This document shows positions 1-7,654 of a stretch of DNA of 58,806 nt, piece after piece (positions within the stretch are counted from its first letter, which is position 1; every line of letters begins with the position of its first letter). This stretch comes from an uncultured Oscillospiraceae bacterium. Lineage in GTDB: Bacteria; Bacillota; Clostridia; Oscillospirales; Acutalibacteraceae. The translations under genes were made by a program, and so were the position numbers. The notes under the pieces are model-generated. The model worked only from the letters and a program-made list of their open reading frames with translations, had not been told where the DNA came from and ran no database searches. The stretch spans positions 1-58,806 of the forward strand of contig UQNI01000005.1 in the NCBI GenBank assembly GCA_900542375.1. The letters run 5' to 3'.

Positions 1-21
1 TTGCAGTTTGTATTTCAACCT

Positions 22-60
22 ATACCTGAGGGATGTATATACATCCCTCAGGTATTTTCT
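22..60 (+). terminator. Rho-independent terminator of the gene left of the window
   Basis: Positions 22-55 form a perfect 34-bp palindrome with GC-rich arms, followed by a T-rich run at 53-67. It probably ends a gene that lies before base 1. No coding sequence is visible in 61-254. Confidence 0.75.
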
Positions 61-254
61 TTTTGTTTCTACAATCCATATGCATTTCGTTCGTCACTAT
101 AGGATTATTTCACAGGTATATATATTTCTTAAAAATAGAATATACATTCTGTTGGTTTTATCATGAAATGCGTGATATTGGATAAAAAATAGCCTACATT
201 TATCACCGGATACATTTTTCCATCATAGAATAGCGGAGAATAGGGGGAATTTCA

Positions 255-818
255 ATGTACTGTGGTGAACAATTCAGTGATGTAACAAAGCAATATTTAT
301 GCTGTTTTTATGAGATTTTAGACAATATGATAGAAGAGATGACAAATGCGAAATTAACAAACAGTATATCGCATAATTTTATTGTACAAATGATTCCTCA
401 TCACCAAGCAGCAATTAAAATGTCTCAGAACATTTTACAATATACAACGTTACTTCCTCTGCAAAACATTGCAAAGAATATCATTTCAGAGCAAACCAAA
501 GGCATCGAAGCTATGAAAGAAATACTGGGAGTATGTGGGGAACAATTTGATTCAAAACAGGATATGTGCCTGTATCAAAATGAATTTGACCAAATTACAA
601 GAACTATGTTTTCTCAAATGAAAAATGCTTGTTCGACAAATCAGATTAATGCAAATTTTATGAGAGAAATGATTCCACATCATCAAGGTGCTATCTGTAT
701 GTCAAAAAACGCATTGCATTTCTCCATCTGTCCGCAGCTAATTCCAATTTTGCAGACGATTATTGTCTCTCAGGAAAAAGGAGTACGAGAGATGAGAGCG
801 CTTCTTCACTGCATTTAA
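255..818 (+). CDS. Tandem DUF305 (ferritin-like) domain protein
   Basis: This is a soluble protein of 187 residues with no signal peptide. It is built from two copies of the DUF305 helical domain. Each copy carries the signature MIPHHQxAIxMSxN, once near residue 47 and again near residue 137. The paired histidines and methionines are the presumed metal or ligand site; the biochemical role of DUF305 is not settled. Several cysteines (YLCC, GVCGEQF, NACSTNQ, AICMSK) could also bind metal. The ATG at 255 follows a GGGGGAA ribosome site at 243-249. It is a single gene, 71 bp before the amidase. The domain assignment is firm, the function is not. Confidence 0.8.
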   Translation: MYCGEQFSDVTKQYLCCFYEILDNMIEEMTNAKLTNSISHNFIVQMIPHHQAAIKMSQNILQYTTLLPLQNIAKNIISEQTKGIEAMKEILGVCGEQFDSKQDMCLYQNEFDQITRTMFSQMKNACSTNQINANFMREMIPHHQGAICMSKNALHFSICPQLIPILQTIIVSQEKGVREMRALLHCI

Positions 819-889
819 AAAGGATGACATATTCATTCCCGTTCAGTAATTGAAATAAGATACAACAGAAAACAATAGGAGGCGATTAT

Positions 890-1462
890 TTGGCTATTCG
901 TATTTTTATCGATCAAGGGCATAATCCCAGTGGTGTGAATGCAGGAGCAGAAGGGAACGGATTAAGGGAACAAGACGTTACCTATAATGTAGGAATCTAT
1001 TTAGCCAATCTGTTGAATGACGATCCCAGGTTTACTGCAAGAGTTTCACGCCCTACTCCTGAGACCGTACTGGGTACCAGCAATGCTACCAGTTTGCAGG
1101 CCCGTGTAAATATGGCGAATTCCTGGCCTGCAGATTATTTTATCAGTATTCATTGTAACTCCAATACAAATCCTGCAATTAATGGCAGTGAAGTGTATGT
1201 TTATCGGAGTAATACCCAATCTTATTGGCTGGCACAGCACATTCTCAATGCGATTGTAGAACGTGTAGGCACCAGGGATAATGGGGTACGATTGAATCCG
1301 TCGCTGTATGTATTAAGACGTACTACCATGCCTGCTGTATTGGTAGAATTGGGATATTTAAGCAATACTTCCGATGCACAAAAACTTAGAGATGACCAAA
1401 GAGGATTTGCTCAAGGAATTTACAATGGACTACTAAGTTACTTTGGTTTTTCACCACTTTAA
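890..1462 (+). CDS. N-acetylmuramoyl-L-alanine amidase (Amidase_3), catalytic domain only
   Basis: This 190-residue zinc amidase should cleave the bond between MurNAc and L-alanine in peptidoglycan. The Amidase_3 ligands are visible: H11 in DQGHN, E27 in GLREQD and H88 in SIHCN. The catalytic glutamate is E153 in VLVELGYLSN. There is no signal peptide and no wall-binding repeat, so the protein either acts after lysis or inside the mother cell. This resembles sporulation amidases of the CwlC type (inference). Translation starts at a TTG at 890 with AGGAGGCG ten bases upstream. An imperfect bidirectional hairpin at 1561-1609 separates it from the convergent GH18 gene. Confidence 0.9.
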   Translation: MAIRIFIDQGHNPSGVNAGAEGNGLREQDVTYNVGIYLANLLNDDPRFTARVSRPTPETVLGTSNATSLQARVNMANSWPADYFISIHCNSNTNPAINGSEVYVYRSNTQSYWLAQHILNAIVERVGTRDNGVRLNPSLYVLRRTTMPAVLVELGYLSNTSDAQKLRDDQRGFAQGIYNGLLSYFGFSPL

Positions 1463-1560
1463 CGGCATCAGAATATAAATGAACGCAAATGGAATTCCTA
1501 TTCCTATGTATCACGATTCATAAGTTTATATGTTATCAGATTGGAGATGTTTTGGATTGA

Positions 1561-1609
1561 AAAAACAGCCAGGATATGGTGGGACAACCACATTTCCTGA
1601 CTGTTTTTT
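1561..1609. terminator. Bidirectional terminator between amidase and GH18 genes
   Basis: An imperfect stem of about 20 bp (AAAACAGCCAGGA... paired with ...TCCTGACTGTTTT) is flanked by A-runs and T-runs on both sides. It fits the convergent gene ends at 1462 and 1621. Confidence 0.75.
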
Positions 1610-1620
1610 ATAATTTTCGG

Positions 1621-3591
1621 TTATACGATTGGGAGTTTAAAAATTTGTCCGGGATATATTACATCGCTGGACAGGTGGTTTAGCTGCATGATTTCTGTAT
1701 AACGCGTGCCGGAGCCCAATTGTTCTTGTGCAATTTTCCAAAGAGAATCTCCTTTTTGTACGGTGTATTCTTGATATTGAATGGGAAGTTTTATTTGGTC
1801 TCCCGGATAAATTAGCGTACTTGTCAGCCCGTTTAACTGCATGATTTCATGGTAACGAAATCCGCTTCCCAAATATTTTTCAGCAATACCCCAAAGCGTA
1901 TCTCCGGAAATTACCTGATGAATGAGATGATTTGATTCAGGAGATGTTGGTGGAGTTTCAGAGGGAGATTCCGTATTGGGAGGAGTAGGAGTCTGTGGAA
2001 TAGATGGAATTGAAGAATCGGGCTGTTGTGGCTCTGACGGTACAGGTGATTCGGGGGATTCAGGCTCAGGCGTCACAGGCCGCTCCGGAGATTCCGGTTC
2101 GGTTGGATTGGATGAATCCGGTTGCTCTGTTGTTGGAGGTTCAGAGGATTCGGGGGTATTGGAAGATATTGGAGGTTCAGATTCTTCCGGTTCAGAGGGA
2201 GATGATTCCGGAAGATTTGTCTCAGGTGGGACAATAGATTCTGGCGGTTCCGGCTCGGAAGGGGAAGGTGGATTTGGCGGTTGTGGGATAACCGGTTCAG
2301 AGGTATCCGGTTGTTCCGGTTGATTTGGAATCGATGGTTCGGATGGTGTGGTATCCTGTGTTTCTCCGTTTATCCATTCTTCATAATGGTCCCAAATGGA
2401 TGGGTCTTCTTGCCCCAACGCCCATGAGCCTGCACCTTTTAGATTATATTTTTCAACTAAACCCAATTTTGTTTCATAAGATTGGTCGTTTTCATACCAA
2501 ACCACATATTTTCCTGGTTGCAAAACAAAATCTCCGCCCACGGTGTAGCGGGTGCTTTGTTCTGTAATTGTAAATTCCGCTTTTACAGATTGGCTTGTTT
2601 CATCATAAGTGACAGTGGATTCACAGTTATTTAAAATATCTTGAATGGTTTTGCTGCTGATACCTTTACCAACAATTCTATTATCATCTAAACTCCATAC
2701 GCGTCCATATAAAGGAACGCCTATCACAATTTTGTCGGCAGTAGTTTTACTCAGTGCATATTGAATCGAGTCTTCTACAAACTGAATTCCTGCGACAGGG
2801 CCCGCAGCTCCGCCCTCATAATGTTCATCATAAGTCATAATAAATAAGTGGTCTGCATACTGAGCAAGTGCTGAGTAGTCGTAAGAACCATGCCAGCCGG
2901 TCTGCCAGTCATTGGGATTTGCTGCAACCGCAACAGAAACTTCTTTATGACTTGGAATTTTTTCTCGCAGCAGTTTTACTAATTGAGTATATTGGTCCCT
3001 TTGTTCGTGGGTCACATTCTCAATATCGACGTTTACACCATCCAGGTTGTATTTTTCTATATCATCTGCAATTTGTGTTGAAAGTGTTTCTACATCTTTT
3101 AATGCATTAATACCTGCCGTTCTGTCCCAATGGTTACTTAAGAATGGGACTACCTTAATTCCTTTTGCATGCATACTATCAATTAAATATGTGCTGACAT
3201 AATTCAATGTTAAGCTTCCATCTTCTTGGATGTTAAAATAACTGGGGGAAACGGTATCCAACGTTTGGCCGGTCTGATTCACATATTCAATTTGCTGATG
3301 GTCCGTACCACTATATAAGTATCCCATAATATAACGGTCAGATGCTGCAAAAACGGATAAAAATGAAGTTAAGGATAATGAGGCCACCAAAATCCCTGAT
3401 GCAAATATTTTTACGCTTTTAATTTTGGCTTTTTTGGCATATTCTGATATGGATTTTAAAATACCTTCTGAATTGGTGTGCTTGTTTTTTCTCTTCCCAA
3501 ATTCCCATGCAAATTCTACATCGGCTTTGGAATATTCAATTAAAATATCATACTCTCCGTCTTGTCGGGGAACCAATTTTATATTTGGCAT
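1621..3591 (-). CDS. GH18 family wall hydrolase with Pro-rich linker and two C-terminal LysM domains
   Basis: This 656-residue protein is probably anchored in the membrane with its catalytic part outside. Residues 1-60 are a charged, presumably cytoplasmic segment I do not recognise, and residues 61-83 form a membrane helix. The GH18 barrel follows, with the active-site strand DGVNVDIE (D184, D189, catalytic E191) and the later motifs FIMTYDEH and GVPLYGR. A Pro/Glu/Ser-rich linker of about 130 residues leads to two LysM repeats (GDTLWGIAEKYLGSG and GDSLWKIAQEQLGSG). GH18/LysM proteins such as YaaH/SleL act on spore cortex peptidoglycan. Here the LysM repeats are C-terminal rather than N-terminal and a membrane helix comes first, so the exact role is open. 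The ATG at 3591 has AAAGGTGAT upstream. Confidence 0.85.
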   Translation of the reverse strand: MPNIKLVPRQDGEYDILIEYSKADVEFAWEFGKRKNKHTNSEGILKSISEYAKKAKIKSVKIFASGILVASLSLTSFLSVFAASDRYIMGYLYSGTDHQQIEYVNQTGQTLDTVSPSYFNIQEDGSLTLNYVSTYLIDSMHAKGIKVVPFLSNHWDRTAGINALKDVETLSTQIADDIEKYNLDGVNVDIENVTHEQRDQYTQLVKLLREKIPSHKEVSVAVAANPNDWQTGWHGSYDYSALAQYADHLFIMTYDEHYEGGAAGPVAGIQFVEDSIQYALSKTTADKIVIGVPLYGRVWSLDDNRIVGKGISSKTIQDILNNCESTVTYDETSQSVKAEFTITEQSTRYTVGGDFVLQPGKYVVWYENDQSYETKLGLVEKYNLKGAGSWALGQEDPSIWDHYEEWINGETQDTTPSEPSIPNQPEQPDTSEPVIPQPPNPPSPSEPEPPESIVPPETNLPESSPSEPEESEPPISSNTPESSEPPTTEQPDSSNPTEPESPERPVTPEPESPESPVPSEPQQPDSSIPSIPQTPTPPNTESPSETPPTSPESNHLIHQVISGDTLWGIAEKYLGSGFRYHEIMQLNGLTSTLIYPGDQIKLPIQYQEYTVQKGDSLWKIAQEQLGSGTRYTEIMQLNHLSSDVIYPGQIFKLPIV

Positions 3592-3707
3592 TTCTATCTA
3601 CATCACCTTTCATGTTGTTCGTTTTTTGTTTTATTAGTATGTACATCAAATGTGTTAAATATGAAAAAATTTGGTATAATACAGGACATGAAATAGTAGA
3701 AAGGCGT

Positions 3708-3746
3708 AAGTATTATTGTTTTTTGTTAAGTAACTAAACAATACTT
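3708..3746. promoter_or_regulatory. Inverted repeat, candidate MarR operator
   Basis: The arms are 3708-3721 (AAGTATTATTGTTT) and 3736-3746 (AAACAATACTT). They match apart from two extra bases. The core of the intervening sequence is GTTAAGTAAC. The right arm overlaps the -35 box of the operon promoter, a suitable position for autorepression by the MarR protein encoded downstream. Confidence 0.5.
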
Positions 3747-3773
3747 GACGAAACAGAAAAACAGGTTTATAAT
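3745..3773 (+). promoter_or_regulatory. Sigma-A promoter of the marR-suf operon
   Basis: TTGACG at 3745-3750, a 17-bp spacer, and TATAAT at 3768-3773, 33 bp before the MarR start. Confidence 0.75.
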
Positions 3774-3806
3774 AAAACGACAGAAATCACAAACGGAGGC
3801 GTTGCT

Positions 3807-4328
3807 ATGCAATGCGAAATGGCCCGACAATTTTTTGATATGCTGACTGTAATAACAGCAAAGCAAAAAATACCAAAAGAATATGCAGATGGACAAGTAT
3901 TATACAATGCCGAAATAGAATTGCTGGAAAAAATTTATCAGTATCCGCAAGCCAATATTAGCATACTGTCTGTTAAATTAGGCGTGACAAAAAGTGCTGT
4001 TACACAAATGAGTATCAAGCTTTTAGACAAAGGATTGATTGAAAAGTTTCAAGATTCTAAAAATAAAAAAGAAAAATATTTCCGTCTGACAAATGAAGGG
4101 AAAAAGGCCAGAGAAACATACATGGCGCATCATGACCAAGCGTTAAATGAGATGAGAGCATATTTGTGCTCTCTCAATGAGAATGATAAAAACACCATTT
4201 TAACATTTATGAAAATGATGAAGCAATATATGCCGGTGTATACATTTCCTTGTCAATGTGGCACAAATCAAAATTCCTGCTGTTTAGCAGCTGAAGATAA
4301 AAGGATAGAAGAAAAATGCTTGAATTAA
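3807..4328 (+). CDS. MarR-family regulator with a C-terminal cysteine cluster
   Basis: This 173-residue winged-helix regulator has a recognition-helix region near residues 55-75 (LGVTKSAVTQMSIKLLDKG) and a wing near 82-96. The last 30 residues are unusual for MarR: C149, C151, C158, C159 and C171 cluster there (PCQC...SCC...C). This could ligate an Fe-S cluster or metal. The gene is first in an operon with SUF-like Fe-S assembly genes, and its stop overlaps the next start by 13 bp, so it probably controls Fe-S assembly in response to iron, clusters or redox state (inference). GGAGGCG at 3796-3802 is the ribosome site. Confidence 0.85.
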   Translation: MQCEMARQFFDMLTVITAKQKIPKEYADGQVLYNAEIELLEKIYQYPQANISILSVKLGVTKSAVTQMSIKLLDKGLIEKFQDSKNKKEKYFRLTNEGKKARETYMAHHDQALNEMRAYLCSLNENDKNTILTFMKMMKQYMPVYTFPCQCGTNQNSCCLAAEDKRIEEKCLN

Positions 4329-5050
4329 AACATATCTCTTTTTCTGTGATGGAGGAAACAGGTCAACAGAAGAAAATATTAAAAGACATTAACCTTACAA
4401 TAGATACCGATACCTTTGTAGTAATTACAGGTCCGAATGGAGGAGGAAAGTCAACACTTGCAAAAATCATTATGGGCATTGAGAAGCCTTCTCAAGGGAC
4501 CATTCTGTTTAAAGGCCAAGATATTACCAATTTAGATATTCATGAACGTGCAAAATTAGGTATGGGATTTGCATTCCAGCAGCCGGTCCGTTTTAAAGGT
4601 CTTACCGTAAGAGACTTATTACATTTATCTACCAGTAAACAAAAAAGTGACCAAGAGCTTAGTCAATATCTTACTGAAGTGGGACTCAATGCATCAAATT
4701 ATATCAATAGAGAAATAAATGCAAGTCTTTCCGGGGGAGAGTTAAAGAGAATTGAAATTGCAATGTTAATGGCCAGAGGTGTAGACCTTTCTCTGTTCGA
4801 TGAGCCGGAAGCCGGTATTGATTTATGGAGTTTTCATAATTTAATTAAAGTGTTTGAGCAAATTAGAGATACCAAACGCGGAGCAGTAGTCATTATTTCG
4901 CATCAGGAGCGTATTTTAAATATAGCGGATAAAATAGTCGTGATTTCTAACGGTGAGATAGATACTGTAGGGACACGGGATGAAATATTGCCAAAGCTGT
5001 TATCGCAATCTGACACGTATCAATTTCATAAAGTGAGGGAACAGCAATGA
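4316..5050 (+). CDS. sufC: SufC/SmsC-type Fe-S assembly ABC ATPase
   Basis: This 244-residue ATPase energises the Fe-S scaffold encoded next door. The Walker A motif is GPNGGGKST (residues 39-47). The Q-loop region is FAFQQPVRF, the signature is LSGGELKR, Walker B is LSLFDEPEAGID and the switch histidine is in IISHQ. The spacing and the EPEAGID box match SufC rather than a transport ABC protein. It overlaps the MarR gene by 13 bp and the SufB-like gene by 4 bp (ATGA). No sufS, sufU, sufD or second sufB lies nearby, so this fits the two-gene minimal SUF-like (SMS) systems known from archaea and anaerobic bacteria. Confidence 0.88.
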   Translation: MLELKHISFSVMEETGQQKKILKDINLTIDTDTFVVITGPNGGGKSTLAKIIMGIEKPSQGTILFKGQDITNLDIHERAKLGMGFAFQQPVRFKGLTVRDLLHLSTSKQKSDQELSQYLTEVGLNASNYINREINASLSGGELKRIEIAMLMARGVDLSLFDEPEAGIDLWSFHNLIKVFEQIRDTKRGAVVIISHQERILNIADKIVVISNGEIDTVGTRDEILPKLLSQSDTYQFHKVREQQ

Positions 5051-6000
5051 AACATTCAGAAAAAACAGAACATATTTCTGGAAATTCCTCTGTGCTGCAA
5101 AAACTTCTCAAGGTAGTATCCGGAATAACCGGAACACCAAAAGGCGCTTATAATATTCGACAAGACGGTAAAAGCATTGGTCGTCAGAGTACAGATAACA
5201 TAGAAATTCGTTCAAAAGAGAATGGACAGGGAATTGAAATTTACGTGAAACCTGGAACAAAAGGAGAGTTTGTTCATATCCCTGTGGTAGTAGATGAAAG
5301 CGGTTTTGCAGACGTAGTATATAATGATTTTTTTATTGGCGATGATGCAGATGTAGATATTGTAGCAGGGTGCGGTATTCATAATGATGGTATTCATTTA
5401 TCCCAGCATGATGGCGTTCATACCTTTCATGTAGGAAAAAATGCAAAGGTACGATATGTGGAAAAGCATTATGGAGAAGGTAGTGGAAGCGGAAAACGTG
5501 TTCTAAATCCTGTTACAGTGGTACATTTGGATGAAGACAGCTATTTAGAAATGGAAACAGTACAAATTGAGGGTGTAGACAACACAAAAAGAGTTACAAA
5601 AGGCGATTTGAAGGATCGTGCGCAACTTGTTATTAAAGAAAAGTTAATGACAAGCGGTAATCAAAATGCTACTACAGAATTTCAAGTGAATTTAAATGGT
5701 GTTGATTGCAGTACAAATGTAGTGTCGCGTTCGGTAGCAAAAGGAAACTCTTTTCAGGGATTTTATTCCAAAATAAATGGCAATAATGCTTGTGCAGGGC
5801 ATTCCGAATGTGATGCTATTATCATGGATGAAGCTTGCGTTACTGCAGTTCCTGAAATTACAGCAAACCACGTAGATGCTTCTCTGATTCATGAGGCTGC
5901 CATTGGCAAAATTGCAGGAGAACAAATTATAAAATTGATGACATTGGGATTATCACAAGAAGAAGCAGAGGCAGAAATTGTTCGTGGCTTTTTAAAATAG
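5047..6000 (+). CDS. SufB/SufD-like Fe-S scaffold (SmsB type)
   Basis: This 317-residue protein has the SufBD beta-helix core with the conserved end ITANHVDASLIHEAAIGKI and the helical tail. It is shorter than the SufB of complete SUF systems (about 470 residues), which matches the minimal SmsB type. Candidate ligands are the cysteines in VAGCGIHN, GVDCSTNV, NACAGHSEC and DEACVTAV, plus the histidines in the C-terminal motif. It should form the scaffold complex with the upstream ATPase. Co-translation is indicated by the 4-bp overlap. The cysteine donor is not encoded in the window. Confidence 0.85.
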   Translation: MKHSEKTEHISGNSSVLQKLLKVVSGITGTPKGAYNIRQDGKSIGRQSTDNIEIRSKENGQGIEIYVKPGTKGEFVHIPVVVDESGFADVVYNDFFIGDDADVDIVAGCGIHNDGIHLSQHDGVHTFHVGKNAKVRYVEKHYGEGSGSGKRVLNPVTVVHLDEDSYLEMETVQIEGVDNTKRVTKGDLKDRAQLVIKEKLMTSGNQNATTEFQVNLNGVDCSTNVVSRSVAKGNSFQGFYSKINGNNACAGHSECDAIIMDEACVTAVPEITANHVDASLIHEAAIGKIAGEQIIKLMTLGLSQEEAEAEIVRGFLK

Positions 6001-6006
6001 TTATTT

Positions 6007-6046
6007 CAAAAGGAGATGGTGTATGACTGTCTTCTTTTTTGTTTTA
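6007..6046 (+). terminator. Likely terminator of the suf operon
   Basis: AAAAGGAGA pairs with TCTTCTTTT (one G-T wobble) just after the stop, followed by a T-run. The left arm looks like a ribosome site followed by an 8-codon ORF (ATG at 6022), but I read it as the terminator stem. Confidence 0.5.
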
Positions 6047-6230
6047 TAGGATATGTTTTAACGATTTTCAAAAGTTGACATATATTATAAGTAGAGTGTG
6101 TATAAAGTATAGGAATGTAGTACAAGCAAATAGATTATATTAAGACAAAATAGTTCAATTTTTTAGAAAAAAGAATATTAAAAAGTACGCATATATCCAA
6201 TTTATTTCACCGAGAATGGAGACTTTTAGT

Positions 6231-7508
6231 ATGAATATGGATATGAATATCTATAATGGGATGAATTGTTGTTGCAACCAAAATTGTGATGATGATTGTT
6301 GTCGTCCAGTAATTTGTTGTCCTGCTGGCCCAACAGGTCCTACTGGTCCAACCGGTCCCACAGGTCCTGCAGGTGGTGTAACTGGTCCAACAGGAGCAAC
6401 CGGTCCTGTTGGTGCGACTGGCCCAACGGGTCCCACAGGTCCAACGGGAGCAACAGGCTTTGGAGCAATTGGTCCAACGGGTCCTACAGGTCCGACAGGA
6501 GCAACAGGAACAGGAGCAACCGGTCCAACGGGTCCTACAGGCCCGACGGGAGCAACAGGTACAGGAGTAACCGGCCCGACCGGTCCTACAGGACCAACGG
6601 GAGCAACAGGCTTTGGAGCAACTGGCCCGACCGGTCCCACAGGTCCGACGGGAGCAACAGGAACAGGAGTAACCGGCCCAACCGGTCCCACAGGACCAAC
6701 GGGAGCAACAGGAACAGGAGTAACTGGTCCGACCGGTCCCACAGGCCCGACGGGAGCAACAGGAACAGGAGTAACCGGTCCAACCGGTCCCACAGGCCCG
6801 ACGGGAGCAACAGGAACAGGAGTAACCGGTCCAACTGGTCCCACAGGACCAACGGGAGCGACCGGTCCTACAGGTCCGACGGGAGCAACAGGAAGAACTG
6901 GTCCAACCGGTCCCACAGGTCCGACGGGAGATGAAGGAGTCCAGGGAACTGCAGCGACAGTAAGAGTAGGTACGGTAACTACAGCAGAGCCTGGCACAGA
7001 GGCAAAGGTAACAAATAGCGGAACTGAGCAGGATGCTGTATTTGACTTTGTGATACCAAGAGGCGAAACCGGTGGAGGTGTTACTCCTGTAGAATTGTTA
7101 ACAGCATATGCTACGCCCGCTCAGCCAGGCACATCAGGTGGCAGTCTAATTTTTGACAGAAACGGAACTTCTTATGGTAATGCAATTTCTCATACAGAAA
7201 ATACTTCTGCTCTTACCATTCAAGAACCTGGTTTTTATTATGTAGCGTTTCACACAACAATCACTCCTACAAGTGGTGTGGATTTTCCATTATCAATTGT
7301 AGTATATCTGCAGCAACAAGGTACTGCTGTTTCAGGCACCGGCATACGCCATACGTTCCAGACAACTTCAGATGCAAGTAATATAGCATTTTCTCAGATT
7401 ATACAGGTAACATCAACTCCAACCACATTAGAAGTAATCGGTGAGGGTGGAAATTATCTGTATTATGATAATGCAATAACCATTTATAAAGTAGGAGAAA
7501 TATCGTAA
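6231..7508 (+). CDS. Collagen-like Gly-X-Y repeat protein, BclA-type spore surface candidate
   Basis: The protein has three parts. A Cys-rich head of about 30 residues (CCCNQNC, DDDCCRPVICC) could cross-link. A collagen-like region of about 215 residues is dominated by GPT and GAT triplets. The C-terminal globular part of about 180 residues begins after GDEGVQGTAATVRVG and resembles the C1q/TNF-like end of BclA exosporium proteins. There is no signal peptide, as for exosporium proteins assembled from the mother cell. I chose the ATG at 6231 because TGGAGAC at 6217-6223 is a good ribosome site; the in-frame ATG at 6216 has none. Spore-surface location is inferred from the family. Confidence 0.85.
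   Translation: MNMDMNIYNGMNCCCNQNCDDDCCRPVICCPAGPTGPTGPTGPTGPAGGVTGPTGATGPVGATGPTGPTGPTGATGFGAIGPTGPTGPTGATGTGATGPTGPTGPTGATGTGVTGPTGPTGPTGATGFGATGPTGPTGPTGATGTGVTGPTGPTGPTGATGTGVTGPTGPTGPTGATGTGVTGPTGPTGPTGATGTGVTGPTGPTGPTGATGPTGPTGATGRTGPTGPTGPTGDEGVQGTAATVRVGTVTTAEPGTEAKVTNSGTEQDAVFDFVIPRGETGGGVTPVELLTAYATPAQPGTSGGSLIFDRNGTSYGNAISHTENTSALTIQEPGFYYVAFHTTITPTSGVDFPLSIVVYLQQQGTAVSGTGIRHTFQTTSDASNIAFSQIIQVTSTPTTLEVIGEGGNYLYYDNAITIYKVGEIS
6420..6827 (+). repeat. Eight tandem 51-bp units inside the collagen-like gene
   Basis: Each unit encodes 17 residues of the form GPTGPTGPTGATGTGVT; in two units the T before the second-last G is F. The last three positions vary among AI, AT and VT. Because 17 is not a multiple of three, each unit contains one shortened triplet (GT or GF), so the Gly-X-Y register is broken at regular intervals. 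Such units can expand or contract by slippage. Confidence 0.95.
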
Positions 7509-7517
7509 ATCTAAGAG
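7498..7517 (+). repeat. 20-bp direct repeat, copy 1
   Basis: It is identical to 7625-7644. This copy contains the stop codon of the collagen-like gene and the left edge of its terminator. The second copy lies just before the ribosome site of the DUF4097 gene. Confidence 0.9.
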
Positions 7518-7552
7518 AATATCCCTTTATTTTGGGGATATTCTTTTTTATT
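7517..7552 (+). terminator. Terminator of the collagen-like gene
   Basis: GAATATCCC (7517-7525) pairs with GGGATATTC (7535-7543), followed by a T-run. Confidence 0.85.
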
Positions 7553-7624
7553 TTACTATTTTTCCCATTTTGCTTCATTGACAGTACACATTGCCCCAAC
7601 TATAATGAAAAGATAAAAATATGA

Positions 7625-7644
7625 AAATATCGTAAATCTAAGAG
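7625..7644 (+). repeat. 20-bp direct repeat, copy 2
   Basis: Exact match to 7498-7517. It ends in the AGAGGGGG ribosome site of the following gene. Confidence 0.9.
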
Positions 7645-7654
7645 GGGGAATTCG

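Noticed and set aside
1976..2323. Plus-strand open frame rich in Gly and Ser
   Set aside because: Antisense of the Pro/Glu/Ser-rich linker of the GH18 protein.
6022..6048. 8-codon ORF with an ideal AAGGAG site after the suf operon
   Set aside because: The ribosome-site-like bases form the left arm of the operon terminator; the peptide is too short to support.
6420..6827. Regular 51-bp repeats resembling a CRISPR array
   Set aside because: The repeats are contiguous, in frame and encode collagen-like protein; there are no unique spacers and no cas genes.
6251..6997. Long minus-strand open frame (VGPVGP-rich) and other-frame products across the collagen repeat
   Set aside because: It is the antisense reading of the GPT/GAT repeat; codon bias of the repeat keeps several frames open.
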